Assembly: GCA_949752795.1 (NCBI GenBank) | Contig: CATKHW010000549.1 | Span: forward strand, 1,984,001-2,048,000 | From: Hyperoodon ampullatus | Lineage: Eukaryota; Chordata; Mammalia; Artiodactyla; Ziphiidae | DNA length: 64,000 nt | Reading direction: 5' to 3' | Shown here: in pieces, positions 50,430 through 62,602 of the stretch | Numbering within the stretch: position 1 is the first letter of the stretch | How the letters are laid out: every line of letters begins with the position of its first letter | Made by a program: the position numbers and the translations under genes | The notes under the pieces: generated by a model | What the model was told of the DNA's origin: nothing | The model's input: only the letters and a program-made list of their open reading frames with translations | Database searches by the model: none

Positions 50430-52168
50430 ACGATTGGTGAGATTGGGTGAGCAAATGCAGACCCTTTAAAGCAATAATGCATGGCACCCATTCCATGGGT
50501 CCGAACTCTCCAGGTTGAAGGGAATATTACTACAGCTATAACATGTGCGGGAAACCTAGAGAACGGACACACTGTGAATACGAAAGGTTTCTAAAACTCA
50601 ACGCATAGTCCCTCTCCTGGTGCTCCGGTTTGACTTTCCGTCTGCTTTACTATCAACCTCCCAACTTGGAGAGACAGCCCCTTTAACCTCTTGGTTCGCA
50701 CAGGTTGCCAATTTGGCAGAGGATGAAAGGGAAGAGGGAGAACCAATGAGAGAGTAGCTGTTAGGCATTTGGACGGGCACATATCACTGTAATTTCCCGG
50801 CAGGAAGAAGAATTAACCAAATTCTCAGCCACCCACCGGGAACCAGTATAGGTCCTGAACCAAAATTTTGGACTTGCGGTCAGCTCACCAAAAACGAGTT
50901 GAAAAATGGAGCTCAGGGGCACAGCAATTCACAAACTGGCCGAGTAATAAAGGACAACTATCATCCAAAAATCTGTTGAGGGAAGGCAACGAGGCGGACT
51001 TGAAAGCAAGGCAGAATAGCAGGAAACAGATTTCAAGAGGTACGTTGGAATCGCCTTTAAAGCACAGGAAGAGGGGCACAACTTCGACAATGATGCACTT
51101 GGCCAAAAAGGGCGTATGCGTTTTCTCCTGAATATATTCAGGAGAAAACGCATACGCCCTTTTTGGCCAAGCAAGCAAGCGGGCAATGCAAATCTGCACT
51201 ACAAAGAAGTATCACTTCCCACCGGTCAAAAGGGACATCCACAAAATGTGTAAGAACAAGAAAGGCAAGACAGGCCCTGGAGAACAGGGAGCCTTGTTAT
51301 GCTGATGGGCAGGATGTAAATTGCCAACTGCCTCTCTGGAGGAGTGCATTCTGTTCCCTAAAACAAGTAAAGAACAGAGCTACAGAGCCACGGGCACTAC
51401 CAGTCTAGGGAATATACCTTGGGAAAACTGATAATCAATAAGACAGAGCCACCCCAAAATTTAGGGCTGCACTGCATACAAGGACCTCAACTTGGATACA
51501 CCTTAAGTATCCCAGAAAATATAAACATGGTTCAAAAAATTGTGGTACTTACGTACGATGGAATATCCCTCAGCCATGAAATCAATGTCATAAGACCAGT
51601 AGCAGCAAAATGGGTGGATTCAGGTACGATGATTCTAAGTGAAATAAGTCACACAGAAAAAGAAACTTATCATAAGATATCACTTATGAAGATCCTGTAA
51701 ACATGGCTACACTTGAACTGAGTTAGGAAAGAGAACAGTGTCTCACATTTAGAAAACACTCTTATACCTGCTTAAGGGGGAAGGAGAGGTGGGGTGATGC
51801 ATAAAACCAGAGTTTGATATAAGCACAGGTACCGTTCCAAAAACCAACTATGGAATAGACAAGACCTACACCATCCTGAGCGAAAGGGACTCAAAACCCC
51901 ATATTTCCCGCAGAGGAAAATATCTGACTAGTAAGAATCTTAAAACCTATGTATTGATATGTCTCCGTAAGGGAATCAAGTGTGTCTAGACTGGCATAAA
52001 CATGGCAGCGAGAATAAGCTCAAACCCACTATAAAAAGGAATTTCAAAAACAAAACAAAAAAACTGGGAAATTCTTTACAATTCCTTCAGGGTCTCTGAT
52101 GAAGGCTGGAATGACCCTATCTACAACGACAGCTGGATGTGGCATAAGGAGGGACACTTGGGACTGAG
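50430..52168. repeat. Unit 30 (dimer even type)
   Basis: Even type with p1003 T. Private p534 A and p579 A, both at CpG. Palindrome at 51098-51171 is perfect. Confidence 0.95.
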
Positions 52169-53907
52169 ACGATTGGTGAGATTGGGTGAGCAAATGCAGA
52201 CCCTTTAAAGCAATAATGCATGGCACCCATTCCATGGGTCCGAACTCTCCAGGTTGAAGGGAATATTACTACAGCTATAACATGTGCGGGAAACCTAGAG
52301 AACGGACACACTGTGAATACGAAAGGTTTCTAAAACTCAACGCATAGTCCCTCTCCTGGTGCTCCCGTTTGACTTTCCGTCTGCTTTACTATCAACCTCC
52401 CAACTTGGAGAGACAGCCCCTTTAACCTCTTGGTTCGCACAGGTTGCCAATTTGGCAGAGGATGAAAGGGAAGAGGGAGAACCAATGAGAGAGTAGCTGT
52501 TAGGCATTTGGACGGGCACATATCACTGTAATTTCCCGGCAGGAAGAAGAATTAACCAAATTCTCAGCCACCCACCGGGAACCAGTATAGGTCCTGAACC
52601 AAAATTTTGGACTTGCGGTCAGCTCACCAAAAACGAGTTGAAAAATGGAGCTCAGGGGCACAGCAATTCACAAACTGGCCGAGTAATAAAGGACAACTAT
52701 CGTCCAAAAATCTGTTGAGGGAAGGCAACGAGGCGGACTTGAAAGCGAGGCAGAATAGCAGGAAACAGATTTCAAGAGGTACGTTGGAATCGCCTTTAAA
52801 GCACAGGAAGAGGGGCACAACTTCGACAATGACGCACTTGGCCAAAAAGGGCGTATGCGTTTTCTCCTGAATATATTCAGGAGAAAACGCATACGCCCTT
52901 TTTGGCCAAGCAAGCAAGCGGGCAATGCAAATCTGCACTACAAAGAAGTATCACTTCCCACCGGTCAAAAGGGACATCCACAAAATGTGTAAGAACAAGA
53001 AAGGCAAGACAGGCCCTGGAGAACAGGGAGCCTTGTTATGCTGATGGGCGGGATGTAAATTGCCAACTGCCTCTCTGGAGGAGTGCATTCTGTTCCCTAC
53101 AACAAGTAAAGAACAGAGCTACAGAGCCAAGGGCACTACCAGTCTAGGGAATATACCTTGGGAAAACTGAAAATCAATAAGACAGAGCCACCCCAAAATT
53201 TAGGGCTGCACTGCATACAAGGACCTCAACTTGGATACACCTTAAGTATCCCAGAAAATATAAACATGGTTCAAAAAATTGTGGTACTTACGTACGATGG
53301 AATATCCCTCAGCCATGAAATCAATGTCATAAGACCAGTAGCAGCAAAATGGGTGGATTCAGGTACGATGATTCTAAGTGAAATAAGTCACACAGAAAAA
53401 GAAACTTATCATAAGATATCACTTATGAAGATCCTGTAAACATGGCTACACTTGAACTGAGTTAGGAAAGAGAACAGTGTCTCACATTTAGAAAACACTC
53501 TTATACCTGCTTAAGGGGGAAGGAGAGGTGGGGTGATGCATAAAACCAGAGTTTGATATAAACACAGGTACCGTTCCAAAAACCAACTATGGAATAGACA
53601 AGACCTACACCGTCCTCAGCGAAAGGGACTCAAAACCCCATATTTCCCACAGAGGAAAATATCTGACTAGTAAGAATCTTAAAACCTATGTATTGATATG
53701 TCTCCGTAAGGGAATCAAGTGTGTCTAGACTAGCATAAACATGGCAGCGAGAATCAGCTCAAACCCACTATAAAAAGGAATTTCAAAAACAAAACAAAAA
53801 AACTGGGAAATTCTTTACAATTCCTTCAGGGTCTCTGATGAAGGCTGGAATGACCCTATCTACAACGACAGCTGGATGTGGCATAAGGAGGGACACTTGG
53901 GACTGAG
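52169..53907. repeat. Unit 31 (dimer odd type)
   Basis: Odd type with p1394 A. Private p198 C (52366). Palindrome at 52837-52910 is perfect. Confidence 0.95.
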
Positions 53908-55646
53908 ACGATTGGTGAGATTGGGTGAGCAAATGCAGACCCTTTAAAGCAATAATGCATGGCACCCATTCCATGGGTCCGAACTCTCCAGGTTGAAGGG
54001 AATATTACTACAGCTATAACATGTGCGGGAAACCTAGAGAACGGACACACTGTGAATACGAAAGGTTTCTAAAACTCAACGCATAGTCCCTCTCCTGGTG
54101 CTCCGGTTTGACTTTCCGTCTGCTTTACTATCAACCTCCCAACTTGGAGAGACAGCCCCTTTAACCTCTTGGTTCGCACAGGTTGCCAATTTGGCAGAGG
54201 ATGAAAGGGAAGAGGGAGAACCAATGAGAGAGTAGCTGTTAGGCATTTGGACGGGCACATATCACTGTAATTTCCCGGCAGGAAGAAGAATTAACCAAAT
54301 TCTCAGCCACCCACCGGGAACCAGTATAGGTCCTGAACCAAAATTTTGGACTTGCGGTCAGCTCACCAAAAACGAGTTGAAAAATGGAGCTCAGGGGCAC
54401 AGCAATTCACAAACTGGCCGAGTAATAAAGGACAACTATCGTCCAAAAATCTGTTGAGGGAAGGCAACGAGGCGGACTTGAAAGCGAGGCAGAATAGCAG
54501 GAAACAGATTTCAAGAGGTACGTTGGAATCGCCTTTAAAGCACAGGAAGAGGGGCACAACTTCGACAATGATGCACTTGGCCAAAAAGGGCGTATGCGTT
54601 TTCTCCTGAATATATTCAGGAGAAAACGCATACGCCCTTTTTGGCCAAGCAAGCAAGCGGGCAATGCAAATCTGCACTACAAAGAAGTATCACTTCCCAC
54701 AGGTCAAAAGGGACATCCACAAAATGTGTAAGAACAAGAAAGGCAAGACAGGCCCTGGAGAACAGGGAGCCTTGTTATGCTGATGGGCAGGATGTAAATT
54801 GCCAACTGCCTCTCTGGAGGAGTGCATTCTGTTCCCTAAAACAAGTAAAGAACAGAGCTACAGAGCCACGGGCACTACCAGTCTAGGGAATATACCTTGG
54901 GAAAACTGAAAATCAATAAGACAGAGCCACCCCAAAATTTAGGGCTGCACTGCATACAAGGACCTCAACTTGGATACACCTTAAGTATCCCAGAAAATAT
55001 AAACATGGTTCAAAAAATTGTGGTACTTACGTACGATGGAATATCCCTCAGCCATGAAATCAATGTCATAAGACCAGTAGCAGCAAAATGGGTGGATTCA
55101 GGTACGATGATTCTAAGTGAAATAAGTCACACAGAAAAAGAAACTTATCATAAGATATCACTTATGAAGATCCTGTAAACATGGCTACACTTGAACTGAG
55201 TTAGGAAAGAGAACAGTGTCTCACATTTAGAAAACACTCTTATACCTGCTTAAGGGGGAAGGAGAGGTGGGGTGATGCATAAAACCAGAGTTTGATATAA
55301 GCACAGGTACCGTTCCAAAAACCAACTATGGAATAGACAAGACCTACACCATCCTGAGCGAAAGGGACTCAAAACCCCATATTTCCCGCAGAGGAAAATA
55401 TCTGACTAGTAAGAATCTTAAAACCTATGTATTGATATGTCTCCGTAAGGGAATCAAGTGTGTCTAGACTGGCATAAACATGGCAGCGAGAATAAGCTCA
55501 AACCCACTATAAAAAGGAATTTCAAAAACAAAACAAAAAAACTGGGAAATTCTTTACAATTCCTTCAGGGTCTCTGATGAAGGCTGGAATGACCCTATCT
55601 ACAACGACAGCTGGATGTGGCATAAGGAGGGACACTTGGGACTGAG
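53908..55646. repeat. Unit 32 (dimer even type)
   Basis: Even type without p1003 T. Private p794 A (54701). Palindrome at 54576-54649 is perfect. Confidence 0.95.
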
Positions 55647-57385
55647 ACGATTGGTGAGATTGGGTGAGCAAATGCAGACCCTTTAAAGCAATAATGCATG
55701 GCACCCATTCCATGGGTCCGAACTCTCCAGGTTGAAGGGAATATTACTACAGCTATAACATGTGCGGGAAACCTAGAGAACGGACACACTGTGAATACGA
55801 AAGGTTTCTAAAACTCAACGCATAGTCCCTCTCCTGGTGCTCCGGTTTGACTTTCCGTCTGCTTTACTATCAACCTCCCAACTTGGAGAGACAGCCCCTT
55901 TAACCTCTTGGTTCGCACAGGTTGCCAATTTGGCAGAGGATGAAAGGGAAGAGGGAGAACCAATGAGAGAGTAGCTGTTAGGCATTTGGACGGGCACATA
56001 TCACTGTAATTTCCCGGCAGGAAGAAGAATTAACCAAATTCTCAGCCACCCACCGGGAACCAGTATAGGTCCTGAACCAAAATTTTGGACTTGCGGTCAG
56101 CTCACCAAAAACGAGTTGAAAAATGGAGCTCAGGGGCACAGCAATTCACAAACTGGCCGAGTAATAAAGGACAACTATCGTCCAAAAATCTGTTGAGGGA
56201 AGGCAACGAGGTGGACTTGAAAGCGAGGCAGAATAGCAGGAAACAGATTTCAAGAGGTACGTTGGAATCGCCTTTAAAGCACAGGAAGAGGGGCACAACT
56301 TCGACAATGACGCACTTGGCCAAAAAGGGCGTATGCGTTTTCTCCTGAATATATTCAGGAGAAAACGCATACGCCCTTTTTGGCCAAGCAAGCAAGCGGG
56401 CAATGCAAATCTGCACTACAAAGAAGTATCACTTCCCACCGGTCAAAAGGGACATCCACAAAATGTGTAAGAACAAGAAAGGCAAGACAGGCCCTGGAGA
56501 ACAGGGAGCCTTGTTATGCTGATGGGCGGGATGTAAATTGCCAACTGCCTCTCTGGAGGAGTGCATTCTGTTCCCTACAACAAGTAAAGAACAGAGCTAC
56601 AGAGCCAAGGGCACTACCAGTCTAGGGAATATACCTTGGGAAAACTGAAAATCAATAAGACAGAGCCACCCCAAAATTTAGGGCTGCACTGCATACAAGG
56701 ACCTCAACTTGGATACACCTTAAGTATCCCAGAAAATATAAACATGGTTCAAAAAATTGTGGTACTTACGTACGATGGAATATCCCTCAGCCATGAAATC
56801 AATGTCATAAGACCAGTAGCAGCAAAATGGGTGGATTCAGGTACGATGATTCTAAGTGAAATAAGTCACACAGAAAAAGAAACTTATCATAAGATATCAC
56901 TTATGAAGATCCTGTAAACATGGCTACACTTGAACTGAGTTAGGAAAGAGAACAGTGTCTCACATTTAGAAAACACTCTTATACCTGCTTAAGGGGGAAG
57001 GAGAGGTGGGGTGATGCATAAAACCAGAGTTTGATATAAGCACAGGTACCGTTCCAAAAACCAACTATGGAATAGACAAGACCTACACCGTCCTCAGCGA
57101 AAGGGACTCAAAACCCCATATTTCCCACAGAGGAAAATATCTGACTAGTAAGAATCTTAAAACCTATGTATTGATATGTCTCCGTAAGGGAATCAAGTGT
57201 GTCTAGACTAGCATAAACATGGCAGCGAGAATCAGCTCAAACCCACTATAAAAAGGAATTTCAAAAACAAAACAAAAAAACTGGGAAATTCTTTACAATT
57301 CCTTCAGGGTCTCTGATGAAGGCTGGAATGACCCTATCTACAACGACAGCTGGATGTGGCATAAGGAGGGACACTTGGGACTGAG
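55647..57385. repeat. Unit 33 (dimer odd type)
   Basis: Odd type by p1481 A and p1564 A, but lacks p1394 A and has p566 T like the first block. Palindrome at 56315-56388 is perfect. Confidence 0.95.
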
Positions 57386-59124
57386 ACGATTGGTGAGATT
57401 GGGTGAGCAAATGCAGACCCTTTAAAGCAATAATGCATGGCACCCATTCCATGGGTCCGAACTCTCCAGGTTGAAGGGAATATTACTACAGCTATAACAT
57501 GTGCGGGAAACCTAGAGAACGGACACACTGTGAATACGAAAGGTTTCTAAAACTCAACGCATAGTCCCTCTCCTGGTGCTCCGGTTTGACTTTCCGTCTG
57601 CTTTACTATCAACCTCCCAACTTGGAGAGACAGCCCCTTTAACCTCTTGGTTCGCACAGGTTGCCAATTTGGCAGAGGATGAAAGGGAAGAGGGAGAACC
57701 AATGAGAGAGTAGCTGTTAGGCATTTGGACGGGCACATATCACTGTAATTTCCCGGCAGGAAGAAGAATTAACCAAATTCTCAGCCACCCACCGGGAACC
57801 AGTATAGGTCCTGAACCAAAATTTTGGACTTGCGGTCAGCTCACCAAAAACGAGTTGAAAAATGGAGCTCAGGGGCACAGCAATTCACAAACTGGCCGAG
57901 TAATAAAGGACAACTATCGTCCAAAAATCTGTTGAGGGAAGGCAACGAGGCGGACTTGAAAGCGAGGCAGAATAGCAGGAAACAGATTTCAAGAGGTACG
58001 TTGGAATCGCCTTTAAAGCACAGGAAGAGGGGCACAACTTCGACAATGATGCACTTGGCCAAAAAGGGCGTATGCGTTTTCTCCTGAATATATTCAGGAG
58101 AAAACGCATACGCCCTTTTTGGCCAAGCAAGCAAGCGGGCAATGCAAATCTGCACTACAAAGAAGTATCACTTCCCACCGGTCAAAAGGGACATCCACAA
58201 AATGTGTAAGAACAAGAAAGGCAAGACAGGCCCTGGAGAACAGGGAGCCTTGTTATGCTGATGGGCAGGATGTAAATTGCCAACTGCCTCTCTGGAGGAG
58301 TGCATTCTGTTCCCTAAAACAAGTAAAGAACAGAGCTACAGAGCCACAGGCACTACCAGTCTAGGGAATATACCTTGGGAAAACTGATAATCAATAAGAC
58401 AGAGCCACCCCAAAATTTAGGGCTGCACTGCATACAAGGACCTCAACTTGGATACACCTTAAGTATCCCAGAAAATATAAACATGGTTCAAAAAATTGTG
58501 GTACTTACGTACGATGGAATATCCCTCAGCCATGAAATCAATGTCATAAGACCAGTAGCAGCAAAATGGGTGGATTCAGGTACGATGATTCTAAGTGAAA
58601 TAAGTCACACAGAAAAAGAAACTTATCATAAGATATCACTTATGAAGATCCTGTAAACATGGCTACACTTGAACTGAGTTAGGAAAGAGAACAGTGTCTC
58701 ACATTTAGAAAACACTCTTATACCTGCTTAAGGGGGAAGGAGAGGTGGGGTGATGCATAAAACCAGAGTTTGATATAAGCACAGGTACCGTTCCAAAAAC
58801 CAACTATGGAATAGACAAGACCTACACCATCCTGAGCGAAAGGGACTCAAAACCCCATATTTCCCGCAGAGGAAAATATCTGACTAGTAAGAATCTTAAA
58901 ACCTATGTATTGATATGTCTCCGTAAGGGAATCAAGTGTGTCTAGACTGGCATAAACATGGCAGCGAGAATAAGCTCAAACCCACTATAAAAAGGAATTT
59001 CAAAAACAAAACAAAAAAACTGGGAAATTCTTTACAATTCCTTCAGGGTCTCGGATGAAGGCTGGAATGACCCTATCTACAACGACAGCTGGATGTGGCA
59101 TAAGGAGGGACACTTGGGACTGAG
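57386..59124. repeat. Unit 34 (dimer even type)
   Basis: Even type with p1003 T. Private p963 A and p1668 G. Palindrome at 58054-58127 is perfect. Confidence 0.95.
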
Positions 59125-60863
59125 ACGATTGGTGAGATTGGGTGAGCAAATGCAGACCCTTTAAAGCAATAATGCATGGCACCCATTCCATGGGTCCGAA
59201 ATCTCCAGGTTGAAGGGAATATTACTACAGCTATAACATGTGCGGGAAACCTAGAGAACGGACACACTGTGAATACGAAAGGTTTCTAAAACTCAACGCA
59301 TAGTCCCTCTCCTGGTGCTCCGGTTTGACTTTCCGTCTGCTTTACTATCAACCTCCCAACTTGGAGAGACAGCCCCTTTAACCTCTTGGTTCGCACAGGT
59401 TGCCAATTTGGCAGAGGATGAAAGGGAAGAGGGAGAACCAATGAGAGAGTAGCTGTTAGGCATTTGGACGGGCACATATCACTGTAATTTCCCGGCAGGA
59501 AGAAGAATTAACCAAATTCTCAGCCACCCACCGGGAGCCAGTATAGGTCCTGAACCAAAATTTTGGACTTGCGGTCAGCTCACCAAAAACGAGTTGAAAA
59601 ATGGAGCTCAGGGGCACAGCAATTCACAAACTGGCCGAGTAATAAAGGACAACTATCGTCCAAAAATCTGTTGAGGGAAGGCAACGAGGCGGACTTGAAA
59701 GCGAGGCAGAATAGCAGGAAACAGATTTCAAGAGGTACGTTGGAATCGCCTTTAAAGCACAGGAAGAGGGGCACAACTTCGACAATGACGCACTTGGCCA
59801 AAAAGGGCGTATGCGTTTTCTCCTGAATATATTCAGGAGAAAACGCATACGCCCTTTTTGGCCAAGCAAGCAAGCGGGCAATGCAAATCTGCACTACAAA
59901 GAAGTATCACTTCCCACCGGTCAAAAGGGACATCCACAAAATGTGTAAGAACAAGAAAGGCAAGACAGGCCCTGGAGAACAGGGAGCCTTGTTATGCTGA
60001 TGGGCGGCATGTAAATTGCCAACTGCCTCTCTGGAGGAGTGCATTCTGTTCCCTACAACAATTAAAGAACAGAGCTACAGAGCCAAGGGCACTACCAGTC
60101 TAGGGAATATACCTTGGGAAAACTGAAAATCAATAAGACAGAGCCACCCCAAAATTTAGGGCTGCACTGCATACAAGGACCTCAACTTGGATACACCTTA
60201 AGTATCCCAGAAAATATAAACATGGTTCAAAAAATTGTGGTACTTACGTACGATGGAATATCCCTCAGCCATGAAATCAATGTCATAAGACCAGTAGCAG
60301 CAAAATGGGTGGATTCAGGTACGATGATTCTAAGTGAAATAAGTCACACAGAAAAAGAAACTTATCATAAGATATCACTTATGAAGATCCTGTAAACATG
60401 GCTACACTTGAACTGAGTTAGGAAAGAGAACAGTGTCTCACATTTAGAAAACACTCTTATACCTGCTTAAGGGGGAAGGAGAGGTGGGGTGATGCATAAA
60501 ACCAGAGTTTGATATAAGCACAGGTACCGTTCCAAAAACCAACTATGGAATAGACAAGACCTACACCGTCCTCAGTGAAAGGGACTCAAAACCCCATATT
60601 TCCCGCAGAGGAAAATATCTGACTAGTAAGAATCTTAAAACCTATGTATTGATATGTCTCCGTAAGGGAATCAAGTGTGTCTAGACTGGCATAAACATGG
60701 CAGCGAGAATCAGCTCAAACCCACTATAAAAAGGAATTTCAAAAACAAAACAAAAACACTGGGAAATTCTTTACAATTCCTTCAGGGTCTCTGATGAAAG
60801 CTGGAATGACCCTATCTACAACGACAGCTGGATGTGGCATAAGGAGGGACACTTGGGACTGAG
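59125..60863. repeat. Unit 35 (mosaic)
   Basis: The 5' half is dimer-like (p566 C, p629 T, p665 C). From p884 C onward it matches the first block (p1444 G, p1452 T, p1633 C, p1675 A). Private p77 A, p413 G, p938 T. Palindrome at 59793-59866 is perfect. Confidence 0.95.
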
Positions 60864-62602
60864 ACGATTGGTGAGATTGGGTGAGCAAATGCAGACCCTT
60901 TAAAGCAATAATGCATGGCACCCATTCCATGAGTCCGAACTCTCCAGGTTGAAGGGAATATTTCTACAGCTATAACATGTGCGGGAAACCTAGAGAACGG
61001 ACACACTGTGAATACGAAAGGTTTCTAAAACTCAACGCATAGTCCCTCTCCTGGTGCTCCGGTTTGACTTTCCGTCTGCTTTACTATCAACCTCCCAACT
61101 TGGAGAGACAGCCCCTTTAACCTCTTGGTTCGCACAGGTTGCCAATTTGGCAGAGGATGAAAGGGAAGAGGGAGAACCAATGAGAGAGTAGCTGTTAAGC
61201 ATTTGGACGGGCACATATCACTGTAATTTCCCGGCAGGAAGAAGAATTAACCAAATTCTCAGCCACCCACCGGGAACCAGTATAGGTCCTGAACCAAAAT
61301 TTTGGACTTGCGGTCAGCTCACCAAAAACGAGTTGAAAAATGGAGCTCAGGGGCACAGCAATTCACAAACTGGCCGAGTAATAAAGGACAACTATCGTCC
61401 AAAAATCTGTTGAGGGAAGGCAACGAGGCGGACTTGAAAGCGAGGCAGAATAGCAGGAAACAGATTTCAAGAGGTACGTTGGAATCGCCTTTAAAGCACA
61501 GGAAGAGGGGCACAACTTCGACAATGACGCACTTGGCCAAAAAGGGCGTATGCGGTTTCTCCTGAATATATTCAGGAGAAAACGCATACGCCCTTTTTGG
61601 CCAAGCAAGCAAGCGGGCAATGCAAATCTGCACTACAAAGAAGTATCACTTCCCACCGGTCAAAAGGGACATCCACAAAATGTGTAAGAACAAGAAAGGC
61701 AAGACAGGCCCTGGAGAACAGGGAGCCTTGTTATGCTGATGGGCGGGATGTAAATTGCCAACTGCCTCTCTGGAGGAGTGCATTCTGTTCCCTACAACAA
61801 GTAAAGAACAGAGCTACAGAGCCAAGGGCACTACCAGTCTAGGGAATATACCTTGGGAAAACTGAAAATCAATAAGACAGAGCCACCCCAAAATTTAGGG
61901 CTGCACTGCATACAAGGACCTCAACTTGGATACACCTTAAGTATCCCAGAAAATATAAACATGGTTCAAAAAATTGTGGTACTTACGTACGATGGAATAT
62001 CCCTCAGCCATGAAATCAATGTCATAAGACCAGTAGCAGCAAAATGGGTGGATTCAGGTACGATGATTCTAAGTGAAATAAGTCACACAGAAAAAGAAAC
62101 TTATCATAAGATATCACTTATGAAGATCCTGTAAACATGGCTACACTTGAACTGAGTTAGGAAAGAGAACAGTGTCTCACATTTAGAAAACACTCTTATA
62201 CCTGCTTAAGGGGGAAGGAGAGGTGGGGTGATGCATAAAACCAGAGTTTGATATAAGCACAGGTACCGTTCCAAAAACCAACTATGGAATAGTCAAGACC
62301 TACACCGTCCTCAGTGAAAGGGACTCAAAACCCCATATTTCCCGCAGAGGAAAATATCTGACTAGTAAGAATCTTAAAACCTATGTATTGATATGTCTCC
62401 GTAAGGGAATCAAGTGTGTCTAGACTGGCATAAATATGGCAGCGAGAATCAGCTCAAACCCACTATAAAAAAGAATTTCAAAAACAAAACAAAAACACTG
62501 GGAAATTCTTTACAATTCCTTCAGGGTCTCTGATGAAGGCTGGAATGACCCTATCTACAACGACAGCTGGATGTGGCATAAGGAGGGACACTTGGGACTG
62601 AG
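60864..62602. repeat. Unit 36 (mosaic)
   Basis: p69 A and p100 T as in first-block C units; p335 A as in 23 and 37; p629 T and p884 G as in units 10 and 13. Private p692 G, p1430 T, p1572 T, p1608 A. Palindrome at 61532-61605 has p692 G. Confidence 0.95.

Larger units (their letters stand above)
48691..59124. repeat. Dimeric higher-order repeat block (3 x 3,478 bp)
   Basis: Units 29, 31 and 33 share p665 C, p884 G with p882 G, p1444 G, p1481 A and p1564 A. Units 30, 32 and 34 share p665 T, p882 A with p884 G, p932 A, p962 C, p1444 A, p1449 G and p1587 A. The two types alternate strictly. The 3' end of unit 28 already has the even-type state, so the block may begin within unit 28. Within the block 30 and 34 share p1003 T, and 29 and 31 share p1394 A. 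Confidence 0.92.
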
